Origin: Methanosarcinales archaeon | Lineage (GTDB): Archaea > Halobacteriota > Methanosarcinia > Methanosarcinales > Methanoperedenaceae | Direction of reading: 5' to 3' | Length of the DNA: 64,000 bases | Assembly: GCA_905339155.1 (NCBI GenBank) | Contig: CAJPFJ010000044.1 | Span: 1-64,000, forward strand | Part shown: positions 1 through 8,859 of the stretch, piece by piece | Position numbering within the stretch: position 1 is the stretch's first letter | Layout: the number at the start of each line of letters is the position of its first letter | The notes under the pieces: model-generated | Told to the model about the DNA's origin: nothing | Databases searched by the model: none | Seen by the model: the letters and a program-made list of their open reading frames with translations, nothing else | Program-made: the position numbers and the translations under genes

Positions 1-67
1 AATAACCGTAATCTTTTTTAATTCTATCGAGCAATACAATATTGCCTATTGGGAAAGTTACATTTTC

Positions 68-659
68 ATGCAAGGTTATTCACAAAAACTTCTGAAATGT
101 AACTTCCCTTTTATAGGCTATCTGGCGAAGTCAAGTATTAAGCGCATTTGGAAAAGAAGGAAAGACAGGAACGCCTGAGTATTCAGAACTAAAGCGTAGG
201 TTTGGCTGGGAATGGAATGGGATGAGGCTGCATGAATACTATTTCGGGAATATGACCAGGGGCGGCAAAGCAATCGATAAAAGTACAAATTTCTACACAA
301 AGATTGTTGATGATTTTGGGTCGTACGAAAACTGGGAAAAGGATTTCAGGGCCGTGGGATCAATGCGCGGCATAGGCTGGGCAGTCCTGTACTATGACGG
401 GATGGCAGACCATCTCTTTAATGCATGGATAAATGAACACGATGTTGGTCATCTCTCCGGAGCGAGGCCTATGCTGGTCATGGATGCCTTTGAGCATGCA
501 TTCATGATTGATTACGGGCTGAAGCGAGCAGATTATATTGAGGCATTCTTTGAGGCGATTGACTGGACAATCGATCCGGATACAGATAAATGGATGTTTA
601 AATGGATGCGGATGAAAAACGAGACGGGAAGTAAGAAATATGAAAGCAGCACAAATTAA
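68..659 (+). pseudogene. sod: Fe/Mn superoxide dismutase, decayed copy (C-terminal two thirds readable)
   Basis: The open frame from about 117 to 659 encodes the bulk of an iron/manganese superoxide dismutase: it contains RRFGWEWNGMRLHEYYF, the GGKAI stretch, GIGWAVLYYD and the metal-ligand region WINEHDVGH followed by EHAFMIDYG. No start codon precedes this frame; it is closed by a stop at 114-116. The missing N-terminal part is still visible in another frame at 68-130 (GYSQKLLKCNF, then GYLAK), where an intact family member would read GLSDQLLKNHF and GYVTN. The gene therefore looks frameshifted and partly deleted near 118-135. An internal ATG at 222 would give only 145 residues and lose the N-terminal metal ligand. 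It overlaps the next gene by 20 bp. An assembly error in one or two bases is the alternative explanation. Confidence 0.7.
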
Positions 660-1572
660 TAAATACGGAGGTAGTGAGGTTGTTGAGATTAATAAAAATT
701 CACCAAAACCCGCTGCACCCCGAGGACAGCTTCTTGTCGAAGTATATGCAGCCGGGGTTAACCCGATCGATTGGAAAATCCGCGAAGGGTATATACCATT
801 GAAGTTCCCGGCAACTCTGGGTGGGGATTTCTCGGGATTTGTAGCGGATATCGGAGAAGGTGTTTCAGGTTTCAAAAAAGGTCTTGAGGTTTACGGGTAT
901 GCCAGCGTATTAGGCGGAGGATCAGGGTCGTTTGCAGAATTTGTTTTAGCAGATACAAAATTCATAGCTGTTAAACCAAAGACCATCACACATATTGAAG
1001 CTGGCGCATTGCCACTTACAGGGGTTAGCGCCTGGCAGGCACTCGTCGACCATATTGGTATCTCCAGGGGCAAAAAGATTCTTATCCATGGTGGCGCTGG
1101 TGGTATTGGGTCAATCGCCATCCAGCTTGCCAGGCACCTGGGAGCGTATGTGGCGACAACGGTTAGTGCGAAAGATATGGAATATGTCAAAGAACTTGGC
1201 GCAGACGAAGCAATAGATTATAAAAATCAGAAGTTTGAAGATATGTTACACAACTATGACGCAGTCTTTGACACGGTGGGTAGCGAGACATACATAAGAT
1301 CTTTCAAAGTGCTCAAGAAAGGCGGCACAATAGTTTCTATGTTAGAGCAGCCTCGTCCCGAACTAATGGAACAATACGGGGTAAATGCTATAGGACAATT
1401 GACACAGGTGAACAGTGAACGATTATCCAAACTGGCTGAACTCATCGATCAACGCGTTACCAAAGTGCATGTTGATAAAACATTTCCTCTGGAACAGGCA
1501 GGAGAAGCACTCGAATATCTGAAAAGTGGACACCTTCGAGGTAAGGTTGTCTTAAAGATGAAGAAAAACTAA
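640..1572 (+). CDS. Zinc-independent MDR oxidoreductase (NADPH:quinone reductase-like)
   Basis: A 310-residue member of the medium-chain dehydrogenase/reductase superfamily, quinone-oxidoreductase branch. The N-terminal GroES-like domain runs to about residue 125 (GVNPIDWKIREG, then ATLGGDFSG), followed by a Rossmann domain with the nucleotide-binding motif GGAGGIGSIA at about 151-160. No structural-zinc cysteine cluster is present, which places it with the zinc-free quinone/enone reductases rather than alcohol dehydrogenases. These enzymes reduce quinones or activated alkenes with NADPH; the substrate cannot be read from sequence. The start lies inside the end of the decayed sod frame with GGGAAGTAAG just upstream, so the two were probably co-transcribed. 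Its place beside oxidative-stress genes suggests a detoxification role. Confidence 0.88.
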   Translation: MKAAQINKYGGSEVVEINKNSPKPAAPRGQLLVEVYAAGVNPIDWKIREGYIPLKFPATLGGDFSGFVADIGEGVSGFKKGLEVYGYASVLGGGSGSFAEFVLADTKFIAVKPKTITHIEAGALPLTGVSAWQALVDHIGISRGKKILIHGGAGGIGSIAIQLARHLGAYVATTVSAKDMEYVKELGADEAIDYKNQKFEDMLHNYDAVFDTVGSETYIRSFKVLKKGGTIVSMLEQPRPELMEQYGVNAIGQLTQVNSERLSKLAELIDQRVTKVHVDKTFPLEQAGEALEYLKSGHLRGKVVLKMKKN

Positions 1573-1633
1573 ATCAGAAGTCTTCCACAAGCAGAAAATA
1601 TCTGGTAAGATGAATTTAAAGTAATGATTTAGA

Positions 1634-1669
1634 ATAATTTATATTAGTAATAATCATACAAACTACTTC
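1634..1669 (+). promoter_or_regulatory. TATA promoter of the flavoprotein gene (leaderless)
   Basis: TTTATATT at 1638-1645 lies about 25-30 bp upstream of the ATG at 1670, with no Shine-Dalgarno sequence between. That spacing puts transcription initiation at or next to the start codon, so a leaderless mRNA is inferred. Confidence 0.45.
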
Positions 1670-3034
1670 ATGGAAAAACTTGTTATAATCGGAAGTGGTT
1701 CAGGGGGCCTACCTGTAGCTTCTATGGTAGCTAAATTTAGAAAAAACCAGTATGATATTACGGTTATCACAAAAGATCCGGATATTGCTTACTCTCCCTG
1801 CGGCATTCCATACGTGCTTAAAGGTGATATCCCGTCGTATAAAGACCTTATTATGCATTCTGAAGAACACTATAAAGAGTCTGGAATAAAAATACTTACG
1901 AATACTTCTGTGGAGGAAATTGATACTCAAAAGAAGAGAATACGCTATAAAAGTACATGGCTTGGTTACAATTACCTGGTAATTGCCACAGGAACTGCCC
2001 AGAGAGTACCGAAAGTTAAAGGCATAGATCTTAATGGTGTGTTCAGTGCGCATATAAAAACCTTAAAAGAAGCTGAAAAATTTGAGGAATTTATTTTGAA
2101 TTCAAAAAAACCTTTAAAGGTTATAATGACAGGCTCAAGTTCCATCGACCTTGAATTTGCAACCGGGCTAAAAGAGCGCGGTCATGATATCATAATTGTT
2201 GAAAAAGCAGCACATTTGATGCCAGATAGACTGGATAGCGATATGGCAGAATACGTTAATAGATATCTGCATAGTATGGGTATCAGAGTAATCACTATGC
2301 ATGAGCTATCCGAAATAACAGGAACCGAGAAAATAGAATCGGTTAATTTTGGTGATTTGACTCTTCCTGCGGATTTATTGATGCTTGGAACAGATTTTAT
2401 GCCGGAGATAACTCTTGCAAAAAGTGCAGGTTTTGACACAGATAAATATGGAATAAATATTGATGAAAAAGCGCGGGCGCTTATAAAAGGCAAAGCTGCA
2501 GAAGGAGTATATGCTTCAGGGGCATGTGCTAATGCGATCAACATAGTGACTGGAAAACGGGATTTCATGTTCACAGGATCAACATCAATACAAAAATCAA
2601 GAATAATATCGGAGCAACTGCTTAGCATAGACGCCAGTATAAAAGGGAGTACTAATCCAAAGATTGCTGTACTCCGGGATCTGAATATTGGTACAGCAGG
2701 ATTAACAAAAGAGGAAGCAGAAAAACACAATATCGAAGTGAAAACTTGTGTAACTGAAGAAAAAAGCACAGCAAGATATTATCCTGGCGGCATCCCCGTT
2801 TATATGAAACTGCTTTTTGAAAAAAATTCTCTCAGGCTTATTGGAGCACAGATTGTATCCAAAGGATGTGGAATTAAAGAACGGATTGATACCTTGTCGA
2901 TTGCAATGAACTGCAGGCTTACGGCAAAGGAACTGGCGCACCTTGAAACCGCATATTCTCCTCCGGTATCACATATCCTTGATATAATGGTTGAATTGGC
3001 AAAAAGTGTGTGGTTTGAAAATAATATAAAATAA
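1670..3034 (+). CDS. FAD-dependent pyridine nucleotide-disulfide oxidoreductase (CoA-disulfide reductase / NADH oxidase type)
   Basis: A 454-residue flavoprotein. The FAD-binding GSGSGG motif is at residues 8-13 and the single redox cysteine is in YSPCGIPYV (Cys44), the arrangement of CoA-disulfide reductases and H2O-forming NADH oxidases, which use one cysteine instead of the CxxxxC pair. A second nucleotide-binding region, a further FAD segment (YASGACANA, about 282) and a dimerisation domain from about 325 follow. Such enzymes reduce CoA disulfide, polysulfide or O2 with NAD(P)H. The second dinucleotide-binding motif is unusual (TGSSSIDLEFA in place of GxGxxGxE), so cofactor preference is uncertain. 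The gene has its own promoter and sits among peroxide and superoxide defence genes. Confidence 0.88.
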   Translation: MEKLVIIGSGSGGLPVASMVAKFRKNQYDITVITKDPDIAYSPCGIPYVLKGDIPSYKDLIMHSEEHYKESGIKILTNTSVEEIDTQKKRIRYKSTWLGYNYLVIATGTAQRVPKVKGIDLNGVFSAHIKTLKEAEKFEEFILNSKKPLKVIMTGSSSIDLEFATGLKERGHDIIIVEKAAHLMPDRLDSDMAEYVNRYLHSMGIRVITMHELSEITGTEKIESVNFGDLTLPADLLMLGTDFMPEITLAKSAGFDTDKYGINIDEKARALIKGKAAEGVYASGACANAINIVTGKRDFMFTGSTSIQKSRIISEQLLSIDASIKGSTNPKIAVLRDLNIGTAGLTKEEAEKHNIEVKTCVTEEKSTARYYPGGIPVYMKLLFEKNSLRLIGAQIVSKGCGIKERIDTLSIAMNCRLTAKELAHLETAYSPPVSHILDIMVELAKSVWFENNIK

Positions 3035-3140
3035 AGCGGTTAAATCTTTTTGCTTCAGGGTTTTAAACCCGAAACCGAAAAGTACATAAAGCCTTTGGAA
3101 ACATAATGTATTTTGTGGGATTTTTCAGGAGTTAATCAAT

Positions 3141-3728
3141 ATGAAATTCAATGGAGTAAATCATCTTGCAATGGCAACAGGTGATATGGATAAAACCATA
3201 CTTTTCTGGCGTGATCTTCTCGGCATGCGCCTTGTAGCTGGTCTTGGACAGAAAGGTTATAGACATTACTTTTTTGAGATATCACCCTATGACCTGATAG
3301 CGTTCTTTGAGTGGGAAGGCGTTGAGCCGATGATAAAAAAGGAACACGGAAGACCTGTAAGCGGTAAGTTTGGTTTTGATCATGTCTCATTTGGGGTTGA
3401 GGAAGAAGAAGACCTGTGGGAACTAAAGGAGAAGCTTGAAGCAGCGGGTTTCTGGGTGTCGGATGTAATCGACCATGGTTTCATTCACTCTATTTACAGC
3501 TATGACCCTAATAACATTCCAGTTGAGTTCAGCCATAATGCGAGCGGCATCGATATCAGAAAGAATCCCAGAATGGGAGATGCACAACCAGTAAAATTAG
3601 CACTTGAAGGCTCGGAACCTCAGAAGAATAAATGGCCAAAAGTCAAGCGTGCAACACCAATTGGAGAGAGGATTGTCTATCCGGGTGTTGGAAGCGAACT
3701 TTTTCATGGGTACAGGAAAGGTGAGTGA
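3141..3728 (+). CDS. VOC-family (glyoxalase/dioxygenase fold) protein
   Basis: A 195-residue protein with a vicinal-oxygen-chelate domain. The N-terminal beta-alpha module begins FNGVNHLAMATGDMD and the second module contains FGFDHVSFGV; the histidines at the ends of these strands and the glutamate in NNIPVEFSHN are in the positions that bind metal in glyoxalases and extradiol dioxygenases. The C-terminal 50 residues are an extension outside the fold. The substrate is unknown. A start with AGGAGTTAATCAAT upstream supports 3141. The gene is followed by peroxiredoxin with a one-base gap, and the two form a likely operon from a promoter with TACATAAAG near 3082. Confidence 0.85.
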   Translation: MKFNGVNHLAMATGDMDKTILFWRDLLGMRLVAGLGQKGYRHYFFEISPYDLIAFFEWEGVEPMIKKEHGRPVSGKFGFDHVSFGVEEEEDLWELKEKLEAAGFWVSDVIDHGFIHSIYSYDPNNIPVEFSHNASGIDIRKNPRMGDAQPVKLALEGSEPQKNKWPKVKRATPIGERIVYPGVGSELFHGYRKGE

Positions 3729-3729
3729 A

Positions 3730-4251
3730 ATGAGTGCACAAATTGGCCAGAAAGCGCCTGATTTCAAAATGCAGGGAATCTTTAAAGGAGAGATCCGTGA
3801 TATACATCTTGAAGACTTTACAGGGAAATGGATTGTCCTTTTCTTTTATCCGGGGGATTTTACATTTGTCTGTCCTACAGAGGTAAAAGAGTTCAGTGTA
3901 AAAAATAATGAATTCAAAGAACTTGATGCCCATGTATTGGGCGTCAGCGTTGACAGTATTCATGCTCATAAGGCATGGATCAAAGAGCTTGGAGAGTTAA
4001 ATTATCCCCTGCTCAGTGATATAACTAAGGAAGTCAGCAGGAGATATGGCGTATTGATCCTGGATAAAGGTATAAGTCTTCGGGGAGCGTTCATCATAGA
4101 CCCTGAAGGTTCTCTCAGGTACATTGTGGTACACGATCTTGATATTGGCAGAAGTGTTGATGAGATTTTAAGAGTTTTGAAGGCTCTGCAGACCGGCGAA
4201 ATGTGCCCCGTGGAGTGGAGACCCGGAAAATCCACGCTGGGAAAAGTATAG
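3730..4251 (+). CDS. Peroxiredoxin (AhpC/TSA family, typical 2-Cys)
   Basis: A 173-residue thiol peroxidase. The peroxidatic cysteine is Cys48 in FTFVCPTEV, the threonine two residues later and the arginine of DIGRSVDE complete the usual active site, and the resolving cysteine is Cys159 in GEMCPVEW. The start at 3730 is preferred over an upstream in-frame ATG at 3709 because AAAGGTGAG is spaced correctly from 3730 and the family begins a few residues before the GQKAPDF motif. It removes H2O2 and organic hydroperoxides using a thioredoxin-type reductant; candidate partners in this window are the FTR-like proteins at 11.4-13.3 kb. It is coupled to the VOC gene just upstream. Confidence 0.95.
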   Translation: MSAQIGQKAPDFKMQGIFKGEIRDIHLEDFTGKWIVLFFYPGDFTFVCPTEVKEFSVKNNEFKELDAHVLGVSVDSIHAHKAWIKELGELNYPLLSDITKEVSRRYGVLILDKGISLRGAFIIDPEGSLRYIVVHDLDIGRSVDEILRVLKALQTGEMCPVEWRPGKSTLGKV

Positions 4252-4292
4252 GTATATGATAAAACCCGAGTGGCTTAAAATAGGAGTATAAT

Positions 4293-5123
4293 ATGTCAGA
4301 AGGATTACCAATATTCGGAAAAGAAGTGTTTGATACACTTTTCATAGGTTACAGAATTATGGTCACATTTGCGATAATCTCTATAATCATGTTCCTTGCA
4401 GGAATGTACTTGCAGTTAGCTAAATGGGGACAGGGCATCCCCGAAGGTGCAACAAAACCCCCTGGAGCATGGGGCACACTTAAATTAATCATTCATAGAA
4501 TCTTTGAGAAAGGTATTTACCCTGCTCTTGGAGTAATAGTCCTCGATGGTTTATTCCAGCGCAGAACCTGGCGAAGAAGAAAGACCGAATGGTTGATGCA
4601 TATATTCATTTTCTGGGGATGGTTCGGGTTGTTCATATTGACAATGACTGCTGCTGCAGCCGAATTCTATGGGCCGTTCATCCTGAATGAACCCGTAGGC
4701 CAGCCAAAATTATTTATCGATACATTTGCGGCTCTGAAAACCCCTAATCTCATATTTTCTTCAATGTTAACTATTGGAATAATTATAGCGATTATGAGAA
4801 GAATCTTTTTTGCAGATGTCCCACCTGCAAGATTCACAAGCGTTGATTGGATATCAATTACCGGGATTGCTATAGTTATATTATCAGGATTTCTTGCTTA
4901 TTATCTCAGGATAGATTATTATGGAATAACGGGGCGCATGTTAATCAGTCAATATGAATTTACAGTTCCTAAATTCTTCAATAATCATACAGTTATTTTT
5001 CATGAGGTATTTACCCTGCTGTTCTGCGTTGGTTATTTACCATACAGCAAACTCTTCCATATGTTTGTTACCCCGCTTGTAATTATGATGAACAAAGGTG
5101 GCTATGTTGAAGTTAATGTATAG
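4293..5123 (+). CDS. HdrE-like membrane cytochrome b (NarI-type gamma subunit)
   Basis: A 276-residue integral membrane protein with about five hydrophobic segments: IMVTFAIISIIMFLAGM (about 20-37), the segment around WLMHIFIFWGWFGLF (about 105-122), IFSSMLTIGIIIAI (about 150-165), WISITGIAIVILSGFLAYY (about 188-207) and EVFTLLFCVGYLPYSKLF (about 240-258). Histidines in WLMHIF, VIFHEVF and KLFHMF are candidate haem b ligands, as in HdrE and NarI. It lies 60 bp upstream of an HdrD-type gene, as hdrE lies beside hdrD in Methanosarcina. The pair would move electrons between a membrane quinone (methanophenazine or menaquinone) and a cytoplasmic thiol/disulfide or ferredoxin partner. It may be a paralogue of the catabolic HdrDE rather than that enzyme itself. 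Confidence 0.82.
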   Translation: MSEGLPIFGKEVFDTLFIGYRIMVTFAIISIIMFLAGMYLQLAKWGQGIPEGATKPPGAWGTLKLIIHRIFEKGIYPALGVIVLDGLFQRRTWRRRKTEWLMHIFIFWGWFGLFILTMTAAAAEFYGPFILNEPVGQPKLFIDTFAALKTPNLIFSSMLTIGIIIAIMRRIFFADVPPARFTSVDWISITGIAIVILSGFLAYYLRIDYYGITGRMLISQYEFTVPKFFNNHTVIFHEVFTLLFCVGYLPYSKLFHMFVTPLVIMMNKGGYVEVNV

Positions 5124-5183
5124 GGAAGATTGTTAGTCATATAACGAACAATATTTAAGCATAAATGAATATATAATAAAATC

Positions 5184-6494
5184 ATGGCAAAAAATAAACC
5201 TGCAATCTCGCTTGAAAATTTTACCCCCACACAACTGATGGAGTATGACGCTTGTACACGATGTGGTGAATGCGTCAAGTATTGTCCTACATATGATGGC
5301 CGAAATAAAGATCAGAATATCGAACCCAGAGATAAGATCCTGCGGTGGAGAGAGTTTGTAACAAGGAGTTATGGCTGGAAAGCCAGGCTCTTCGGACCTG
5401 CAGCTATTCCCCCTGAGGAAATTAAAAAGTACACGGATGACCTGTACAACTGCACAACTTGTGGAATGTGCGGCACTGTTTGCTGCGCTGGCATAGATAC
5501 TATAGAACTCTGGGAATCAAACCGCGCCAATCTCGTGAAGCATGGGACAGGACCTTATGGTAAGCAAAATCTCTTCCCAAAACTAATAGGAGAAGGACAT
5601 AATCCTTATATGAAACTGCAAAAAGACAGGCTTGCATGGATGACACCCGATATTAAAATAGCAGATAAATCGGATATCGCATACTTTATTGGCTGCACAG
5701 CAGGATACAACCAGCAGGTGCTTGGTGTCAGCACAGCAAGGATTTTGAACAAACTCAATGTTCCATTTATGGTACTTGGTGAAGATGAATGGTGCTGTGC
5801 CTCTGCACTCATAAGGACAGGGCAACAGCATTTAGGCGATGTGCCAAAACAAGCAGCACTGCATAATGTTGAAGCACTCAAAGCAAAAGGTGCAAAGAGA
5901 GTTATATTCGCATGCGCCGGATGTTTCAGGGCCGCCAGGATAGACTGGCCGCGAGCATATGGAAAAGAATTACCCTTTGAGGCAATTCACATGTCACAGT
6001 TCCTTGCAGAGCAGCTTAATGATGGAAAGATTAAATGGGAAAAGACGTTGAACAAGACTGTGGCCTATCATGACCCCTGCCATCTCGGAAGACATGTAGG
6101 CGTGTTTGAGGAGCCCAGAAACGTCCTTAAGAGTATGCCGGGCATCAAGCTTGTAGAAATGGAGAGAAACCGCAATGAACAGCGCTGCTGTGGTGCTGGT
6201 GGAGGCGTTAAAGCCGGCCTCCCTGACCTTGCACTTGCTGTTGCTAAAGATCGCATGAATGATGCCAAAGCAACAGGCGCCAAGGTATTGATCAGCACAT
6301 GCCCATTCTGCAGGCGTAACCTTCTTGATGGTAGAGATGACCTCAAGATGGATATGTACGTGGACGATCTTGTGGTTCTAACCGCAAACCTGATGGGGCT
6401 CTCAACAGATATCAAACCACCCGCACCGGGTGCCCCAAAAGAGAGCATCAGCGACCTGTTCAGGACCCAGACAATACCACCAAAAACAAAATAA
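5184..6494 (+). CDS. HdrD-like iron-sulfur subunit (two [4Fe-4S] clusters and two CCG domains)
   Basis: A 436-residue cytoplasmic protein. Two ferredoxin-type cluster motifs come first: [12 protein letters not shown] (about 24-35) and [12 protein letters not shown] (about 90-102). Two cysteine-rich CCG domains follow, with GCTAGYN...WCCAS around 168-200 and CHLGRHVG...RCCGAGGG around 293-333; these ligate the special [4Fe-4S] cluster of heterodisulfide reductase. Length and domain order match HdrD. The gene has its own AT-rich upstream region but follows the HdrE-like cytochrome directly, so the two products probably form one membrane complex. Because Methanosarcinales genomes carry several HdrD homologues, reduction of CoM-S-S-CoB is possible but not established. 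A degenerate fragment of a related gene lies at 23468-23640. Confidence 0.88.
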   Translation: MAKNKPAISLENFTPTQLMEYDACTRCGECVKYCPTYDGRNKDQNIEPRDKILRWREFVTRSYGWKARLFGPAAIPPEEIKKYTDDLYNCTTCGMCGTVCCAGIDTIELWESNRANLVKHGTGPYGKQNLFPKLIGEGHNPYMKLQKDRLAWMTPDIKIADKSDIAYFIGCTAGYNQQVLGVSTARILNKLNVPFMVLGEDEWCCASALIRTGQQHLGDVPKQAALHNVEALKAKGAKRVIFACAGCFRAARIDWPRAYGKELPFEAIHMSQFLAEQLNDGKIKWEKTLNKTVAYHDPCHLGRHVGVFEEPRNVLKSMPGIKLVEMERNRNEQRCCGAGGGVKAGLPDLALAVAKDRMNDAKATGAKVLISTCPFCRRNLLDGRDDLKMDMYVDDLVVLTANLMGLSTDIKPPAPGAPKESISDLFRTQTIPPKTK

Positions 6495-6522
6495 TAAGAG
6501 TTTATTGAAAGGAGGTTTTTAA

Positions 6523-7071
6523 ATGAAGAAAATGACAGAACAACATCTTATCAATGCGTTTGGAGGAGAAAGCCAGGCACATATGAGGTATTTACATTTT
6601 GCAGATCAGGCAGAAAAAGAAAAATTTAATAATCTGGCTCGCTTATTTCGTGCAATCGCCCATGCTGAATATATACATGCGGGAGACCATTACCGGGAGT
6701 TGAAACATCTGGATGGGGGATTTGTCGCAAATAGCATGGCCGCTTTTGGCCCGGGCGATTCAAAGAAAAACCTTAAACTGGCCATCGCTGGCGAGACATT
6801 TGAAATCGAGGAAATGTATCCTGTATACCTCGAAGTGGCAAAATTCCAGGGAGAAACAGGGGCACAAAAAAGTTTTGAATGGGCGTATGGCACTGAAAAA
6901 ATGCATAAGCAGCTTTATGAAAAAGCACTGGATTCGGTTAACTCCGGAAAGGACGTTAAACTCGGTCCGATCCAGGTTTGCGAAGTTTGCGGATATACAC
7001 TGGAAGGAGAAGCACCTGATAAATGTCCACTGTGCAATGCACCCAAAGAAAAATTTAGTGCATTTAAATAG
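6523..7071 (+). CDS. rbr: Rubrerythrin
   Basis: A 182-residue rubrerythrin. The N-terminal ferritin-like four-helix domain carries the di-iron glutamates in GESQAHMRY, AEYIHAGDHY and EIEEMYPVY, and the C-terminal rubredoxin domain has the paired motifs CEVCGY and CPLC (about 150-172) that bind one iron. It reduces H2O2 to water with electrons from rubredoxin-type donors and is a standard peroxide scavenger of anaerobes. An AAAGGAGG Shine-Dalgarno sequence lies ten bases before the ATG. It follows hdrD by 28 bp and precedes the YHS-FrhB gene by 22 bp, so all three may be expressed together. Confidence 0.95.
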   Translation: MKKMTEQHLINAFGGESQAHMRYLHFADQAEKEKFNNLARLFRAIAHAEYIHAGDHYRELKHLDGGFVANSMAAFGPGDSKKNLKLAIAGETFEIEEMYPVYLEVAKFQGETGAQKSFEWAYGTEKMHKQLYEKALDSVNSGKDVKLGPIQVCEVCGYTLEGEAPDKCPLCNAPKEKFSAFK

Positions 7072-7093
7072 CTTTAAAATGATTTAATCAGCA

Positions 7094-8290
7094 ATGCCAA
7101 TAGACCCCATCTGCAAGATACAGGTTGATGATAAAACCCCGTTCAAATCGGTTTATAAGAACAAGGAATATTATTTCTGCTCTGAGAATTGCACAAAGAA
7201 ATTCAATGAACTTGATAAAAGCGTAATCAGGGTCAGGCGGTCATTAAAAGATAAAGAACGCATATCATTCGGCAAGCTCAAGCGAGAAATCATTGACCCT
7301 GGCATCTGCACGCTATGCGGAGCCTGTGTAGCGAGCTGTGAAGTGTTAAATGTTGTTGGGGGAAAACCTGCCCTTATAGGGCCTTGCACTGCCTGCGGTG
7401 TATGCTACAACCAGTGCCCTCGCACCATAACCACGGAATCAAGCCTCATAGGGAATGTGCGAGATGTCTTTACAGCAAGGACAGTGCTGCCAGAGGTTAA
7501 AGGGCAAAACGGCGGAGTGGTCACATCAATGCTGCTCTATGGTCTTGAAGAAGGACTGATAGACAGCGCCGTTGTAACCGTGAAAAGCGAGGAAGAGCCC
7601 TGGAAACCAGTACCAATAATCGCGCAGACAAGGGAAGATATCCTGCGCTCACAAGGCTCCATATATGTGCATTCACTGACCATGGAAACCCTGATGAGCG
7701 CAATAAAAAGAGGCTCACGTTCCATCGGCTTTGTAGGTCCATCGTGCAACATCGACGCAGTTTATAAAATGCAGAATTCACCTTATGGATTGTTGCATAT
7801 GTTCATGCGAGCAAATATCCTGAAAATGGGTCTTTTCTGCATGGACACTTTCAATTATGAAGGTCTGAAAACCTTCCTCACTTCAAAGGGTATTCCATTA
7901 TCTGATGTTAAAGAGATGAAGATACGCAAAGGAAAATTCAGCGTCAAAACGGAGTCGGAGCATATCTTTCCTCTTAACGATATCGACGCATTCAGGAACG
8001 GTTCATGCACTGTCTGCACAGACCTGACAGCTGAGAAAGCTGACCTCTCTTTTGGCGGCGTGGGTTCAAAGGAAGGATACACCACTGTACTTGCCCGTAC
8101 CGGGCTAGGGCTTGAGCTTTTTAAGGATGCTGAGGATAGGGGGTATATTAAGATAGAGCCACTTGAGAGAGAGGGGTTTGAAAGAGTTCTGCGACAGGCA
8201 AGAGCCAAGAAAGTGCAGATGTACATGATAAAGAGAAGGGTTGAAACGGGTACCTTACCCATTCACTCCTCTATCGTGGGCGGAGAATAA
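7094..8290 (+). CDS. YHS-domain / FrhB-family F420 oxidoreductase fusion
   Basis: A 398-residue protein. Residues 1-45 form a YHS/TRASH-like metal-binding module (DPICKIQVD, then YYFCSENCTKKF). Two [4Fe-4S] motifs follow, CTLCGACVASC (about 72) and CTACGVCYNQCP (about 97). The remainder is the FrhB/FdhB/FpoF domain that binds FAD and coenzyme F420, with the signature NGGVVTSMLLYGL (about 138) and a late C-terminal cluster region containing GSCTVCTDL. The family oxidises F420H2 or reduces F420 and passes electrons through the Fe-S clusters. The YHS module fused in front is unusual and could bring in a metal or protein partner. Its 3' end overlaps the 3' end of the convergent ferritin-like gene by 28 bp. 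The redox partner is not identifiable from sequence. Confidence 0.87.
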   Translation: MPIDPICKIQVDDKTPFKSVYKNKEYYFCSENCTKKFNELDKSVIRVRRSLKDKERISFGKLKREIIDPGICTLCGACVASCEVLNVVGGKPALIGPCTACGVCYNQCPRTITTESSLIGNVRDVFTARTVLPEVKGQNGGVVTSMLLYGLEEGLIDSAVVTVKSEEEPWKPVPIIAQTREDILRSQGSIYVHSLTMETLMSAIKRGSRSIGFVGPSCNIDAVYKMQNSPYGLLHMFMRANILKMGLFCMDTFNYEGLKTFLTSKGIPLSDVKEMKIRKGKFSVKTESEHIFPLNDIDAFRNGSCTVCTDLTAEKADLSFGGVGSKEGYTTVLARTGLGLELFKDAEDRGYIKIEPLEREGFERVLRQARAKKVQMYMIKRRVETGTLPIHSSIVGGE

Positions 8291-8775
8291 CCGTACCATG
8301 AACCTTCCTGGCCCAGATGATACAATGCAGCTTCAAGAATCTCTTTGTGACCTTTCTCAAAAATCACGAGCTTTAAAAAAAGGTCTTTGCTTGATCTAAT
8401 GTCTGTTCTTTGAGCGCTCTTTGAATATAATTCAATAGACCTCTCTTCAGTTCTGATCCCAATTTTCAGAGCTTCCTGTGTTTCGGTTATGGTCATCGGC
8501 TCAAGTGATTCCGGGAAAACCCGCCTGGCTTGTTCCCTGTTCTTTTCATCCATCACCCCTTCTTCAATGGGTTTTCCTGATATCTGCAGGTACTCTTTCT
8601 CAAGTAGATGCTTGTGGTCCCCTTCATCCCTGGAAAGCCTTCTGAAAATCGATTTAGCATTTTCTTCCTCAACGATGTCACTAAATATCGAATAGTATTC
8701 CTGGCCATAGATCTCGATCGAAATCGCTTCTTTCAGAATATCAAGAATATTGCTTTGATTGTCCATATTATTCAC
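8263..8775 (-). CDS. Ferritin-like di-iron protein (rubrerythrin-related, no rubredoxin domain)
   Basis: A 170-residue, mostly helical protein with two similar halves. Each half carries a ferritin-like pattern: IEIYGQEYY with DEGDHKHLL in the first (about 16-55) and EERSIELYSKSA with FEKGHKEIL in the second (about 112-148). The glutamate and ExxH residues are placed to bind a di-iron site. It lacks the cysteines of a rubredoxin domain, so it may act as a ferritin-like sensor, iron store or oxidase rather than a classical peroxidase. It is transcribed convergently to the YHS-FrhB gene and divergently from wrbA, with an 84-bp shared upstream region. Confidence 0.82.
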   Translation of the reverse strand: MNNMDNQSNILDILKEAISIEIYGQEYYSIFSDIVEEENAKSIFRRLSRDEGDHKHLLEKEYLQISGKPIEEGVMDEKNREQARRVFPESLEPMTITETQEALKIGIRTEERSIELYSKSAQRTDIRSSKDLFLKLVIFEKGHKEILEAALYHLGQEGSWYGYSPPTIEE

Positions 8776-8859
8776 CCATTAAAGGTTGATTTCAAAAGAT
8801 AATAAAGATAGTGTAATGATTAAATAGTTTGCACACCATGCAATATTCTGGGAGTCTTT

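Noticed and set aside
360-875. 171-codon minus-strand frame across the sod and MDR genes
   Set aside because: It is the antisense of two recognisable coding regions and resembles no protein family.
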